Source: Oligoflexia bacterium
GTDB lineage: Bacteria > Bdellovibrionota > UBA1018
Direction: 5' to 3'
Assembly (NCBI GenBank): GCA_903895855.1
Contig: CAITVN010000224.1
Location: 50,341-114,340 of the forward strand
DNA: 64,000 bases
Each line of letters opens with the position of its first letter. Position 1 is the stretch's first letter. Below are positions 18,153 through 26,863 of this stretch, one piece after another. The notes under the pieces were generated by a model, which had not been told where the DNA came from, did no database searches, and saw nothing but the letters and a program-made list of their open reading frames with translations. A program made the translations under genes and the position numbers.

Positions 18153-19640
18153 TTAGGCCACGCGGCGAATACGAGAAGGTCTGCCGAGTTCGTAAACTTT
18201 GGCGTCGAGAAAGACCTGGTAAACTAATCGGTCTAGTTTACCAGAAATGACTTCACTTTCTAAAATACCCAATGCCCGCTCGAAAGGCACCGAGTGCTTG
18301 TAGGGCCGATCATCGGCCGTGAGAGCGTCGTAAATGTCACAGATGGTGAGAATTCGGCTTTGGAGCGGAATTTCATCTGAATGCAACTTACACGGGTAAC
18401 CCGAGCCATCGAGTTTTTCGTGGTGTTTATGAGCAATTTCTGGAACTTTCTCTAACCCCTTACTCCAAGGCACCATTCTTAAAATTTCATAAGTGTGGCT
18501 GACGTGCCGTTCTACTTCAAAACGTTCTTCAGGAGTCAGCGACCCTTTCGCAATCTGCAAACGAATTCGCTCTTCACCGGTCAGCGCAGCAAACCAATCG
18601 CCTTCTTCGGTTTTGACTTTTAGGTTTTCGAGGTCTTCAAACCAGTTACGCACTAATTTCGGTAGCACCGTGGGTTCGTTGGTCTCGGCGATTTGCCTCC
18701 AAGCGTCGTGCAACTGCGCAATTCGATCTTTTTGAGAAATGCCTGTTTTAGTTTCAACTAACCGCAATTCTGAGCGCATGAGCTTCAGTCTCATCGAAAT
18801 CATTTCAAGCTGATAAGGAAATAACTTCTTCTCTTTATTCAACACCTCTTCTTTAACAGAGATCTTACCAATGTCGTGTAACATGGCCGCGAATCGAATC
18901 TCGCGAATCTGATGTTCAGCAAACTTCAATTCTTTAAACGGACCACTGGTCTCGCGATTCATCGCTTGTGCCAATTCGATTGAATAGTCTGCCACCCGAC
19001 TCGAGTGCCCCGAGGTGATCGGATCACGCGCTTCAATCGCAGTCACGCAGGCATTGACAAATCCTTCGAGAAGTTTTTCTTGTTCTTCGAGCAATAAACT
19101 ATTTTCTATGGCCAGAGCGGCCTGGCCCGCAACAATCGATAAGAGCCTTTCATCGCGCGCATCAAAGACCGGTATCACCGGTTCTGCGGGAATCGGTGCC
19201 ACAGGGCCACTAACAATTGGCACGATGGGCGTTACCGTGCCGGTTTGGTACGGCAACTTATTGAGCAGCTGAACCACTCCAACCAGGTCACCACGAGGCG
19301 TGATGAGCGGGGCTGACAAAATATTTTTTACATGATAGTTAGTGATTAAATTATGATGCTCAGCATTAGAATGAAGAAACTCTCGTCGCCTTGCGGTTGA
19401 TCCCACTAAACTCGTGTCATCCATCTCGAACTCAATGCCCACCAGATTATCGGGCACCTGATAGAGCTTCTTACTTTGAGTGATGATTGAATCAAAAACC
19501 AAGACGCTGCTGCCATCTGCACGCTTACGAACGGTGTACACCGCCCCAGCGTCGCAGTGACAAAGAGATATGAACGAGTTCAAGATTGAACTCAAAAGCT
19601 TTGTCAGTGAATTAGCAACGGGCAAGAGACTAGGTCCCAT
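18153..19640 (-). CDS. GAF and HD-GYP domain cyclic-di-GMP phosphodiesterase
   Basis: Residues ~20-165 form a GAF domain (SAPLITPRGDLVGVVQLLNK). After a V-P-I-rich linker comes the HD-GYP domain: HSSRVADYSIELA, MLHDIGKISV, then HHEKLDGSGYP and CDIYDALTADDRPYK. All key metal residues (HD, HHE, GYP) are kept, so it should hydrolyse cyclic di-GMP. Unusual: about 95 extra residues, helical and charged, lie between the HD motif and KGSLTPEERFEVERH, where most HD-GYP proteins have none. No membrane segments. Likely a cytosolic sensor-effector. Confidence 0.9.
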   Translation of the reverse strand: MGPSLLPVANSLTKLLSSILNSFISLCHCDAGAVYTVRKRADGSSVLVFDSIITQSKKLYQVPDNLVGIEFEMDDTSLVGSTARRREFLHSNAEHHNLITNYHVKNILSAPLITPRGDLVGVVQLLNKLPYQTGTVTPIVPIVSGPVAPIPAEPVIPVFDARDERLLSIVAGQAALAIENSLLLEEQEKLLEGFVNACVTAIEARDPITSGHSSRVADYSIELAQAMNRETSGPFKELKFAEHQIREIRFAAMLHDIGKISVKEEVLNKEKKLFPYQLEMISMRLKLMRSELRLVETKTGISQKDRIAQLHDAWRQIAETNEPTVLPKLVRNWFEDLENLKVKTEEGDWFAALTGEERIRLQIAKGSLTPEERFEVERHVSHTYEILRMVPWSKGLEKVPEIAHKHHEKLDGSGYPCKLHSDEIPLQSRILTICDIYDALTADDRPYKHSVPFERALGILESEVISGKLDRLVYQVFLDAKVYELGRPSRIRRVA

Positions 19641-19765
19641 AAAGACTTTTTCGGCAAAAGGTCGAAAAATATTGATTCAATAAATGTTAAGATTTTATAA
19701 GTATTGTATCATACACAGTTCGTGAGCGGTGTGCTAGACTAAGCTTTCTGTAACAATTTCAATTT

Positions 19766-22432
19766 ATGCTCTTTTATAGCCAACTTAAGCGAGAATTCTC
19801 GCAAGCATCATGGAAAGCTGGTCAAAACAGCTTTAGCCAAAAGCGGGTCACAAACGTGAGTCTGAAGGGTAACCTGGCTACCGCTGAGGTCAGCTCGGTC
19901 ACCCATGGTAGAAATCTAAAATTGTCAGTTATTCTTGCCCGCGGCACCATCGTCGAGTCGTGTTGCGGTTGCCGCAACGACATGCGCATTCGAAGGCCAG
20001 ACAAACACTGCGAACACGCGGCAGCCGTTTGTATCTGGATCGTAGAGCGCGGCAGCCTACTTCGATCAGGCATCGAAGACGAATCTGAAGGAATGGCACC
20101 TGAGACGCCAGCAATAGAAGTGAAACCTATTTTTGCGACTCCGGTACTTTACGTGCGGGGGCAATTCGACAATCGGGTACTGACGGGCATCGCCATCGAA
20201 CCCGCGATTAAGTATCGCGACCCCACCGATGACACGATGCAAATCAAAACCATGAATTTGCTCACCAGGCACACTCCTTTAATGTACACCTGGAAAACCC
20301 CGATGGGCTTGTACCTTCGATTGAGTCACGAAACCCTTCCGGTTTTAGATGTGATCGAAGCCCAAAGAGTCATCTATTCGGGTCGAGCGGCTTTAGAAAA
20401 TTTGGCCAAACTACTCAACCATCCGGCGCAAGACCAGATGCACTTTCACGAAGACATTCACCTCGAAGTTGACTCAGTACCCCTGAAACTCATCTCGATG
20501 CATGTCGGCAAACATTCGAGAAATGCGCGCACGGTTTCGCTCATTTACGAAAAGCCAGGTCTTCGAATCACCTCTGACGATCTTGCGGCTCTCACGCTAC
20601 AGGGCCGGGTATCAGACAGTTATATTTGGAAAGACCGAACCATTCATCGGCTTCAAACCTCGCTCTTATCGGTTTATCAATTTGCGAATCGAAGTGGCGT
20701 GGCGACGCTCGAAGTCGGCGGTTCAGACTCTGACGAGCAAGGCGAGAAACTGCAACACACTGGCTACGCCTACCTTCATGACGATGGCCAGTTCCCCCTT
20801 CACCCGTTGGCGGTTTACCGATTGAGTTTAGAGTTGGGTTTAGAGAACTTCACGGTCGACGACGACTGGAAAGAATTTCAAGAATGGAAAGCCAATTTCG
20901 AGAAAAAGAAAATTGCGGCGCTTCCGAAAGTTGATTACGGGTTTGAACTTCGCGACTACCAAGTCAATGGTTTGAGTTGGCTATGGAGCTTGTATCACCG
21001 CGGCCTTTCAGCATTACTCGCCGATGACATGGGTCTAGGTAAAACCCATCAAGTGCTCGCATTCTTGAGCAGCCTTTACGCTGGTAGAGACAAGAAAGCA
21101 CCAACCCTGGTTGTGGCCCCGACTTCAGTTGTGGCCGCGTGGAAACAGAAATTAGTCAAATACCCTACTGGCCTTCGGTTCTATATTTTTCACGGCAATA
21201 GCCGATCCATACCGACTTCAAACGTCGACCTCGTGCTCACCACTTACGGAATTTTGCAACGTGAAGCCATTCTGCGTGAGAAAAAGTGGGAAGTCGTCGT
21301 GATGGACGAAGCTCAGGCCATTAAAAATGCTTCGACCATCAGCTCGCGCGCGGCGCGCTCACTCAAGAGTCGTTTTAAAATTGCGATGACGGGTACTCCG
21401 GTTGAGAATCAAACGTCTGACCTTTGGTCGATCATGGAATACCTTTTGTCGGGCTATCTGGGCTCGTTACCTCGATTTAAGCGTTTGTACGGTTCAGGTC
21501 GTGAAATACCCACCCTTGATCAGGCCAATGCGCTCAAGCGTCTGGTGACCCCTTTTCTTCTTCGCCGTACCAAATCTCAAGTTCTTAAAGAGCTTCCTGA
21601 AAAAACAGAAGAAGTCGTGATCTGCGAATTGACCCCGGCACAAAAGAAAGCTTACCGAGAAGCGCTGATGAGCGCTGAGGCCGAAAAAGCCCGTGAAGAT
21701 CTCGAGACTGAAGGCAAAGTCAATTACGCCAACATTCTTGCTGTGCTCACGCGACTCAAACAAATTTGCGATCACCCACGCTTGGCTGACTACACCGGTG
21801 GCAGAATCAAGAAAATCTCTGCCCTCATACCAGAAGAAACCGGCAAATGGGAAGCCTTCGACGAGCTCTTAAACGAAGCCCTGCGATCGAACCTAAAGAT
21901 TGTTATTTTCACACAATACTTAGGTATTATGGATTTCATTGGCCATCACCTTGAGGGCATGAACGTTGGCTACACCGACCTACGTGGTGACACCCAAGAT
22001 CGATCACTTAGACTAGAACTCTTTGCGAACGACCCTGATTGTCGCGTTTTCGTTTGTAGTTTACTTGCGGGTGGCTTGGGTATTGATCTCACCGCCGGTA
22101 GCGTGTGCATTCACTTTGACCGCTGGTGGAATCCTGCCAAAGAAAATCAAGCCACCGACCGCTTGCATCGCCTTGGCCAAACTCGCGGCGTTCAGGTATT
22201 CAAACTTCAAATCGGCGGCACCGTTGAAGACCGCATTGCCCAAATTATCGAGTCTAAGAAAGAACTTTCAGGCGCTCTCATCGAAGAAAGTCCTACTGGC
22301 TTGAAAGCATTTTCGAAGCGAGAACTTCTCGACTTGTTACGAATGCCGGCAAACATGGGCGATGAAGAAGTTGACGGCGAGCCGAAGCCTTCGGGTCCAA
22401 AACAAAAGGCCAAGAGACTATCCGAACAATAG
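19766..22432 (+). CDS. SWIM zinc finger / SNF2-family helicase
   Basis: An 888-residue DEAD/SNF2 protein. A SWIM-like zinc site (CCGCRNDMRI...CEHAAAVC, residues ~65-90) is followed by a beta-rich middle, then the helicase core: Walker A ADDMGLGKTHQ (~417), DEAQ box VVMDEAQAIKN (~511), TGTPVENQ, and motifs V-VI SLLAGGLGIDLTAGSVCIHFDRWWNPAKENQATDR-x-HRLGQ. Such proteins remodel nucleoprotein or recycle RNA polymerase (RapA relatives). Stand-alone, divergent from the HD-GYP gene across a 125-bp AT-rich region. Confidence 0.92.
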   Translation: MLFYSQLKREFSQASWKAGQNSFSQKRVTNVSLKGNLATAEVSSVTHGRNLKLSVILARGTIVESCCGCRNDMRIRRPDKHCEHAAAVCIWIVERGSLLRSGIEDESEGMAPETPAIEVKPIFATPVLYVRGQFDNRVLTGIAIEPAIKYRDPTDDTMQIKTMNLLTRHTPLMYTWKTPMGLYLRLSHETLPVLDVIEAQRVIYSGRAALENLAKLLNHPAQDQMHFHEDIHLEVDSVPLKLISMHVGKHSRNARTVSLIYEKPGLRITSDDLAALTLQGRVSDSYIWKDRTIHRLQTSLLSVYQFANRSGVATLEVGGSDSDEQGEKLQHTGYAYLHDDGQFPLHPLAVYRLSLELGLENFTVDDDWKEFQEWKANFEKKKIAALPKVDYGFELRDYQVNGLSWLWSLYHRGLSALLADDMGLGKTHQVLAFLSSLYAGRDKKAPTLVVAPTSVVAAWKQKLVKYPTGLRFYIFHGNSRSIPTSNVDLVLTTYGILQREAILREKKWEVVVMDEAQAIKNASTISSRAARSLKSRFKIAMTGTPVENQTSDLWSIMEYLLSGYLGSLPRFKRLYGSGREIPTLDQANALKRLVTPFLLRRTKSQVLKELPEKTEEVVICELTPAQKKAYREALMSAEAEKAREDLETEGKVNYANILAVLTRLKQICDHPRLADYTGGRIKKISALIPEETGKWEAFDELLNEALRSNLKIVIFTQYLGIMDFIGHHLEGMNVGYTDLRGDTQDRSLRLELFANDPDCRVFVCSLLAGGLGIDLTAGSVCIHFDRWWNPAKENQATDRLHRLGQTRGVQVFKLQIGGTVEDRIAQIIESKKELSGALIEESPTGLKAFSKRELLDLLRMPANMGDEEVDGEPKPSGPKQKAKRLSEQ

Positions 22433-22454
22433 AATCGATGCCATTGCGCTAACC

Positions 22455-22826
22455 TCAGGCAACCGCAAGCTGAAGCTCATCAACAAGACTGACAGGAGCC
22501 TGAAGATCGCCGCGCTTACCTTTACCCTTCTTAAAGGTTATCAAGCCGAGCCCCTCCAAAAGCTGTAAATCACGATAGACTGCCTTAAATCCACGACCCA
22601 CTAGTCCAGCAACTTCAGAAATAGACTCAGGTTTCTTATCGCGAATCGTCCGCCAAAGCTCAAGACGCTTATCAGTGAGAATCGCCCGCACGGCATCTAG
22701 TGACTCAAAAAACTCACCCGTGACGGCCTTCTTGGGAGTAACACCCTTATCCATCAATTTTGCAATTGCCCTCAACTCACCAGCAAACTCCATCTTAGAT
22801 TTAATCCGAATTTTTTTTATTTTCAT
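22455..22826 (-). CDS. TumA-like antitoxin, winged-helix HVO_A0114-type
   Basis: A 123-residue protein with a winged helix-turn-helix in its C-terminal half (ELWRTIRDKKPESISEVAGLVGRGFKAVYRDLQLLEGLGLI), the pattern of the HVO_A0114 DNA-binding family that partners TumE-type toxins. Its ATG overlaps the toxin stop by 4 nt. It should neutralise the toxin and repress the operon; a perfect inverted repeat sits upstream of the pair. Confidence 0.75.
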   Translation of the reverse strand: MKIKKIRIKSKMEFAGELRAIAKLMDKGVTPKKAVTGEFFESLDAVRAILTDKRLELWRTIRDKKPESISEVAGLVGRGFKAVYRDLQLLEGLGLITFKKGKGKRGDLQAPVSLVDELQLAVA

Positions 22827-23131
22827 GAAATCTCCTCCTCATCTTCTATAGCCTGTAAGTAGTCCTCGACCAACTTCTGGACAGATTCGAAACGATAGGC
22901 CACTTCTTGACCAGTCCCCAGATGTCGATGATGACCTTTGGGAAAATGATTATCAAAAAGGACCAAAAGTTTACCGGTGAGGGGCACTACCAACACAAGT
23001 CGATACTTGATTCCATCAGGGTACCGATCACTCACCGGTACCTTCCAAATTACCGCATCACGAAGCCAAACGCCTCTGACTGTCAGTTTCTCACGTAGTA
23101 CTAACTTCGCCTTTTGATTTGTCTTGGCCAG
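22823..23131 (-). CDS. TumE-type toxin (DUF6516), apparent CTG start
   Basis: The conserved TumE core is plain: IKYRLVLV, then FDNHFPKGHHRH and YRFESVQKLVEDYL. Standard starts give only 70 residues (GTG 23035), missing the family's N-terminal third. The same frame continues upstream without a stop to CTG 23131, adding residues that fit the family (AKLVLREKL...GVWLRDAVIWKVP) and making 102 residues. A GAGGTG lies 5 nt before that CTG, ideal spacing. No ATG, GTG or TTG occurs in frame between the upstream TGA and GTG 23035. So either translation starts at CTG or an ATG was mutated. TumE toxins are reported as ribonuclease-type toxins of type II systems. Confidence 0.7.
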   Translation of the reverse strand: MAKTNQKAKLVLREKLTVRGVWLRDAVIWKVPVSDRYPDGIKYRLVLVVPLTGKLLVLFDNHFPKGHHRHLGTGQEVAYRFESVQKLVEDYLQAIEDEEEIS

Positions 23132-23143
23132 GGCAACACCTCA

Positions 23144-23176
23144 TGATAACTATGTCATAACTGGTCATAGTTATCA
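23144..23176. promoter_or_regulatory. Perfect 11-bp inverted repeat, likely TumA operator
   Basis: TGATAACTATG and CATAGTTATCA form perfect arms separated by 11 nt, directly upstream of the toxin's ribosome site. The placement across the promoter/leader of the TumE-TumA operon fits autorepression by the winged-helix antitoxin. Confidence 0.65.
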
Positions 23177-23234
23177 ATAACAATGATTAACCTATTTACA
23201 GGAGCGCAAACTGGAAACAGCTAGCGTTTACTCA

Positions 23235-23600
23235 ATGATCCAAAGCCTAACATCGCTATCTTCATGGCCCTTCATTCGCTCGGCGCTACTTCTGCTTTGC
23301 TCGAACGTGTTCATGACACTTGCCTGGTATGGCCATTTAAGAATCAAGTCGTTGGGCATGCTGGGTGCGATTGCCATGAGCTGGCTACTGGCCTTGCCCG
23401 AATACGCCCTGCAGGTTCCGGCAAATCGTTTAGGGTTTCAAACTCTCAGCGCTTATCAACTGAAGATCTTACAAGAATGCATCACACTCATCGTTTTTGT
23501 CGTGTTCGCGTGGCTTGCCCTAGGCGAGACACCTAAACCCAAATACTTGGTGAGCTTTGCGCTGGTGTTGGCCGCCGTTTTTGTGGCGTTTAGAGAGTAA
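23235..23600 (+). CDS. DUF486 (DMT superfamily) small membrane protein
   Basis: A 121-residue integral membrane protein with four hydrophobic helices. The signature MTLAWYGHL near residue 27, and SWLLALPEYALQVPANRLG, QLKILQECITLIVFVVF and a final FALVLAAVFVAF are those of DUF486 (drug/metabolite transporter superfamily). Length is full for the family. Substrate unknown. Monocistronic, divergent from the TumE pair. Confidence 0.88.
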   Translation: MIQSLTSLSSWPFIRSALLLLCSNVFMTLAWYGHLRIKSLGMLGAIAMSWLLALPEYALQVPANRLGFQTLSAYQLKILQECITLIVFVVFAWLALGETPKPKYLVSFALVLAAVFVAFRE

Positions 23601-23726
23601 TAAAATTTTAAACAACCTGACCCTATAAAATCGTAAAGCTGTTCAGCCCCAAGTGATCAACGCCGAATAAGGTGGCCAATAGTTCGACACCCATCAGAGC
23701 ACAAAAATCAACAATACCAGATAGAT

Positions 23727-24287
23727 ATGATGGGGCGCAACTTGCAGTATTACCCGACTGTGAAGAACCGATTCGCGTCTCATATCGCCTTTTTCGGCGC
23801 CGCCTTTTTCGCAATGATAGCGACAAGCAACGTTGCTCACGCTGGTGACAAGAAAAATGTTGTCGTTGGCGTAGGTGTCATTATTTCAAAAGACACAAAA
23901 GGCTCGAAAAGCTCAAAAGAAACCGCACTCACGAGACCATTCGCCCAAGAGACCCTCAACCTCAAACCACTGCACCTAGATGCCAGCACCGAAAGAGAAC
24001 TTCTACGAATTGCTCGAATAGAAGACCCCAGACTCAGGGTGATAGAGGCTCAATTTTCAACTATTCTAGAGGCGGCGTCGATGATCACAGATTCAATAGA
24101 TGAGCACAATTCATCTCAGAATTCAAAACCCGAGGGCGAAACGAATCATTCCATTCAATTTGGAATGAGAGACGCCCGTACACTTGAAATCGGTGAAAAT
24201 GGAATTACCATTCACGACCCGAAATGGCGCCTAAATATTTCGCCTAAATTTGAAGAAAAAACCCTACGGGTCGGCTTAGCGTTTTAA
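23727..24287 (+). CDS. Exported protein of unknown family
   Basis: A 186-residue protein with an N-terminal signal peptide (HIAFFGAAFFAMIATSNVAHA), then a hydrophilic, Ser/Lys/Glu-rich mature part without Cys and a short beta-rich C-terminus (WRLNISPKFEEKTLRVGLAF) ending in an aromatic, as in outer-membrane or periplasmic beta proteins. No family recognised. Its 3' end is 23 nt before the giant hairpin at 24311. Confidence 0.55.
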   Translation: MMGRNLQYYPTVKNRFASHIAFFGAAFFAMIATSNVAHAGDKKNVVVGVGVIISKDTKGSKSSKETALTRPFAQETLNLKPLHLDASTERELLRIARIEDPRLRVIEAQFSTILEAASMITDSIDEHNSSQNSKPEGETNHSIQFGMRDARTLEIGENGITIHDPKWRLNISPKFEEKTLRVGLAF

Positions 24288-24310
24288 GACCACAACTATT
24301 CTCGAATGAC

Positions 24311-24592
24311 CTACGGTTTCACCTAACTCTAGCTGGGCAAAGCGACTCAAGAGTTGAGAGACGGGTTCCTGCCAACCGGAGGCGTCCTCTCAAAGAGACG
24401 TTGAATCAGAACTCAATCTTTTAGAGACCAACTTCGTGTTGTCGCCCGCCATGTCGCATCGTGCGACGCGGGAGCTCTAAAAGATTGAGTTCTGATTCAA
24501 CGTCTCTTTGTGAGGGGCAGGCCAGGCATGGAGCCGGCCCGTTTCTCAACTCTTGAGTCGCTTTGCCCAGCTAGAGTTAGGTGTAACTGTAG
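24311..24592. repeat. Giant near-perfect non-coding inverted repeat (about 280 nt hairpin)
   Basis: Read directly: outer arms 24311-24365 and 24538-24592 pair over 55 bp with 3 mismatches. Inner arms 24386-24426 and 24475-24515 pair over 41 bp with one mismatch. The apex (24427-24474) contains another stem, GTCGCA-TCG-TGCGAC flanked by CCCGC/GCGGG. The 20-nt internal loops between the two long stems also hold a short complementary stretch (CCTGCC/GGCAGG). No reading frame runs through it. It lies between two convergent genes. It could be a MITE-like element, a structured RNA or an oversized bidirectional terminator. Confidence 0.85.
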
Positions 24593-24613
24593 TTTAAACT
24601 GCCTGATTCGGCG

Positions 24614-24967
24614 CTATTCCTTAACGAGGTTTCTATTCCAATTGGGTACTTCAATCACCAGATCACCTTTGCCACTCGGCACCGCCTGACAGGCCAAACG
24701 TGAGTGCATGGTCAACCCCGGAGCCTTGTCTAACTGATCTTCTTCAAGCTCAGTTGATTCAGAGCACGTTTCAATGCCTTTACGAATGATCACGTGGCAA
24801 GTCGAACACGCGCGCACGCCACCGCAGGCATGATCGATATCGATGTCTAACCCCAAAGCGATATCGAGTAGACTTCCTTTTTCACCGGTCCCACCTGAAG
24901 GCCGATTTTCAGAATCGATTTCAAAAACCTGTTTTGACGGCAGAAACTCTATTTTGAATTTTGTCAT
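24614..24967 (-). CDS. Adrenodoxin-type 2Fe-2S ferredoxin
   Basis: A 117-residue ferredoxin with the cluster-binding spacing C-x5-C-x2-C...C: HACGGVRACSTCHV and, about 37 residues on, the fourth Cys in SRLACQAVP. This is the Fdx/adrenodoxin branch used for Fe-S cluster assembly or as donor to monooxygenases. A full-length family member. It lies 50 nt downstream of the aromatic amino acid hydroxylase gene on the same strand, but that enzyme uses pterin, so a functional link is unproven. Confidence 0.93.
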   Translation of the reverse strand: MTKFKIEFLPSKQVFEIDSENRPSGGTGEKGSLLDIALGLDIDIDHACGGVRACSTCHVIIRKGIETCSESTELEEDQLDKAPGLTMHSRLACQAVPSGKGDLVIEVPNWNRNLVKE

Positions 24968-25017
24968 TTAAACCTCTCACCAGAAATATTTTTAAAAAGC
25001 ATCTTTAAGAATCGTTT

Positions 25018-26811
25018 TCAGCCAATTTCTTTAGTCTCTGTCAAATCTAGGCCCCGAAAAATCAGCTCGGCCGTCGGATCACCCATCTTTGACTTCGAGC
25101 GCTCTGCCAAACCAATCAGCTCTGCTCGCAGCTTGCCCCGATCGGCACTCTCACTCGGCAAAATCTCGAGCAACTCTAGCCGCAATAACCAATCACGCTG
25201 ATGGCATTCTTGCAAGCTTGCGCTAACACGTTTCAGCTCTTCACCATCTCGAGAAGCGACCTCAAATTTATTGCCCCTCTTGATGGCGCGCTCTCGAATT
25301 TCACGCACCGTTTGATAGAGCCGATTCAACTCTTGATTCTCAGCAGTCAAATTTGTTTTTGGCATTTTCGGCACCTGCTTAAATCCGCCGGTGGCTTGCA
25401 TATAAGAAACTCGGTCTGCTGCGCTACCAAAAACTGAAGTCACCCTTGAACCGCAGGCCATATCAAAAACACCCCAGCTCGGATCAAACAACACTCGTTC
25501 ACCCAGAGTGACTCGGCAATTCTCGAATACGAGAATTTGATTTTTTCCAGCGTCACTCATCCAACGTTTCAGGTCGCCTTTGATCTTTATTCCCGACTCA
25601 AACTCACAACCCTTTTCAGACTGCATTTGCTCTAATTGTGCAACCGAAAGATCAGCCGCGGTCACTCCAAATTTCTTCAACTTTCCAATCGGCGTCGAAA
25701 AACCCTCTTTGTGGTAATCAGCTCCTTGACCGGCAATTTCGCGATCTTTGTGCGCGATTTGAGTGGGGCCTTGATAGCGCAAATAGCACGGCTCACCTTC
25801 AGAATCGTTTAGGTACTCAACCAATCGACCCGACACTTGAAGACCCGTTTCAAACTCAGTTGTGGTGACAGTCTTTGCTTGAATGGCTTTATCTAAACCA
25901 TAAACGCCACCTCTCTTGAAAGCCATCGTCCTAGCGAGCTCTTCGAGTGCGGTGGTCAACGACCCAAAGTCAGAAGCCACATACAGCTGAGGTTGAGGTT
26001 TCGTGATGTCAAAACTCTGATTCACACAGTCGATGGTGAAAGGTATTTTAGGTACCTCATCTGAAATGCAGTGATAACTCTCAAATGCCGATGACAATAG
26101 GCCTGCACCATAAATTTTCGGATTTTTCAGGGTTCCCACCAAACCGTACTCGATGGTCCACCACCCCATTCTCGACAGCTGGGTCGCTTCACTGACAAAA
26201 TCAACAGCCCCCAGTGCTCGCTCAAGGCTCGCCTCTGCCACTTGAATCTGACTTTCAATAGAAGCTGGGTCTTCTTTCGTATCTGACAAAAGTCGAATGG
26301 CCTCATAGACGTCATCGTCATGACTTGAGAAAATGACTTTTCGTGCAATCTCGCCATAATGGTGCAGGTAATCGGCGTACGCCGCATCGGCAATGATGGG
26401 CGCATGACCGGCTGCCTCATGAACAATGTCGGGTGCCGGAGTGTAAGAAATGTGCTCAAGCGTGCGCATATCACAAGCAATAGGCAAGATGCCGAGGCTC
26501 AAGAACTCCATAAATACTGCAGAAGGAATGAAGCCAACCACTGGCACCGCACGCCAGCCAAATTTTTGAAGTTTTAGATCCATCTCTGAAATCAACGGAA
26601 TGCGCTCGAGTCCCACACCCGTTTCACGCAACCCATCGAGGTACTTTTGATGCGCATTTTCAGCAAAAAATTTTGCACTCACGCGCATGATGTAACGCCA
26701 AGATGCGTGATCAATGGGTGTATAAAGCGAATAATCTTGAGTAGCAATAAAGGGGTGCAAATGTTGTGGAATCATCTGTCTCGTTTCTCCGCGCTTGGCT
26801 AATTTCGCCAT
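25018..26811 (-). CDS. Aromatic amino acid hydroxylase (phenylalanine 4-monooxygenase family), long form
   Basis: Biopterin-dependent hydroxylase with the 2-His-1-Glu iron site: DIVHEAAGHAPII gives two His, and the Glu is in GWWTIEYGLVG after the conserved YLHHYGE. The PTPDxxHE-type motif is TPAPDIVHE. At ~600 residues it is about twice the usual bacterial PhhA; the extra C-terminal ~250 residues include a helical tail and are not recognised. ATG 26811 is preferred over TTG 26838; ATG 26775 with GGAGA upstream would also give a complete enzyme. Reaction: Phe to Tyr with O2 and tetrahydropterin. Confidence 0.88.
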   Translation of the reverse strand: MAKLAKRGETRQMIPQHLHPFIATQDYSLYTPIDHASWRYIMRVSAKFFAENAHQKYLDGLRETGVGLERIPLISEMDLKLQKFGWRAVPVVGFIPSAVFMEFLSLGILPIACDMRTLEHISYTPAPDIVHEAAGHAPIIADAAYADYLHHYGEIARKVIFSSHDDDVYEAIRLLSDTKEDPASIESQIQVAEASLERALGAVDFVSEATQLSRMGWWTIEYGLVGTLKNPKIYGAGLLSSAFESYHCISDEVPKIPFTIDCVNQSFDITKPQPQLYVASDFGSLTTALEELARTMAFKRGGVYGLDKAIQAKTVTTTEFETGLQVSGRLVEYLNDSEGEPCYLRYQGPTQIAHKDREIAGQGADYHKEGFSTPIGKLKKFGVTAADLSVAQLEQMQSEKGCEFESGIKIKGDLKRWMSDAGKNQILVFENCRVTLGERVLFDPSWGVFDMACGSRVTSVFGSAADRVSYMQATGGFKQVPKMPKTNLTAENQELNRLYQTVREIRERAIKRGNKFEVASRDGEELKRVSASLQECHQRDWLLRLELLEILPSESADRGKLRAELIGLAERSKSKMGDPTAELIFRGLDLTETKEIG

Positions 26812-26863
26812 CTCAGCAACCTTAACCTTCCTTTTCAAAACTGCCTCGAGTATGCTTTAGCTC

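Noticed and set aside
24311..24592. Retron msr/msd interpretation of the giant hairpin
   Set aside because: No reverse transcriptase gene is adjacent or anywhere in the window, and the conserved branching-G context could not be identified.
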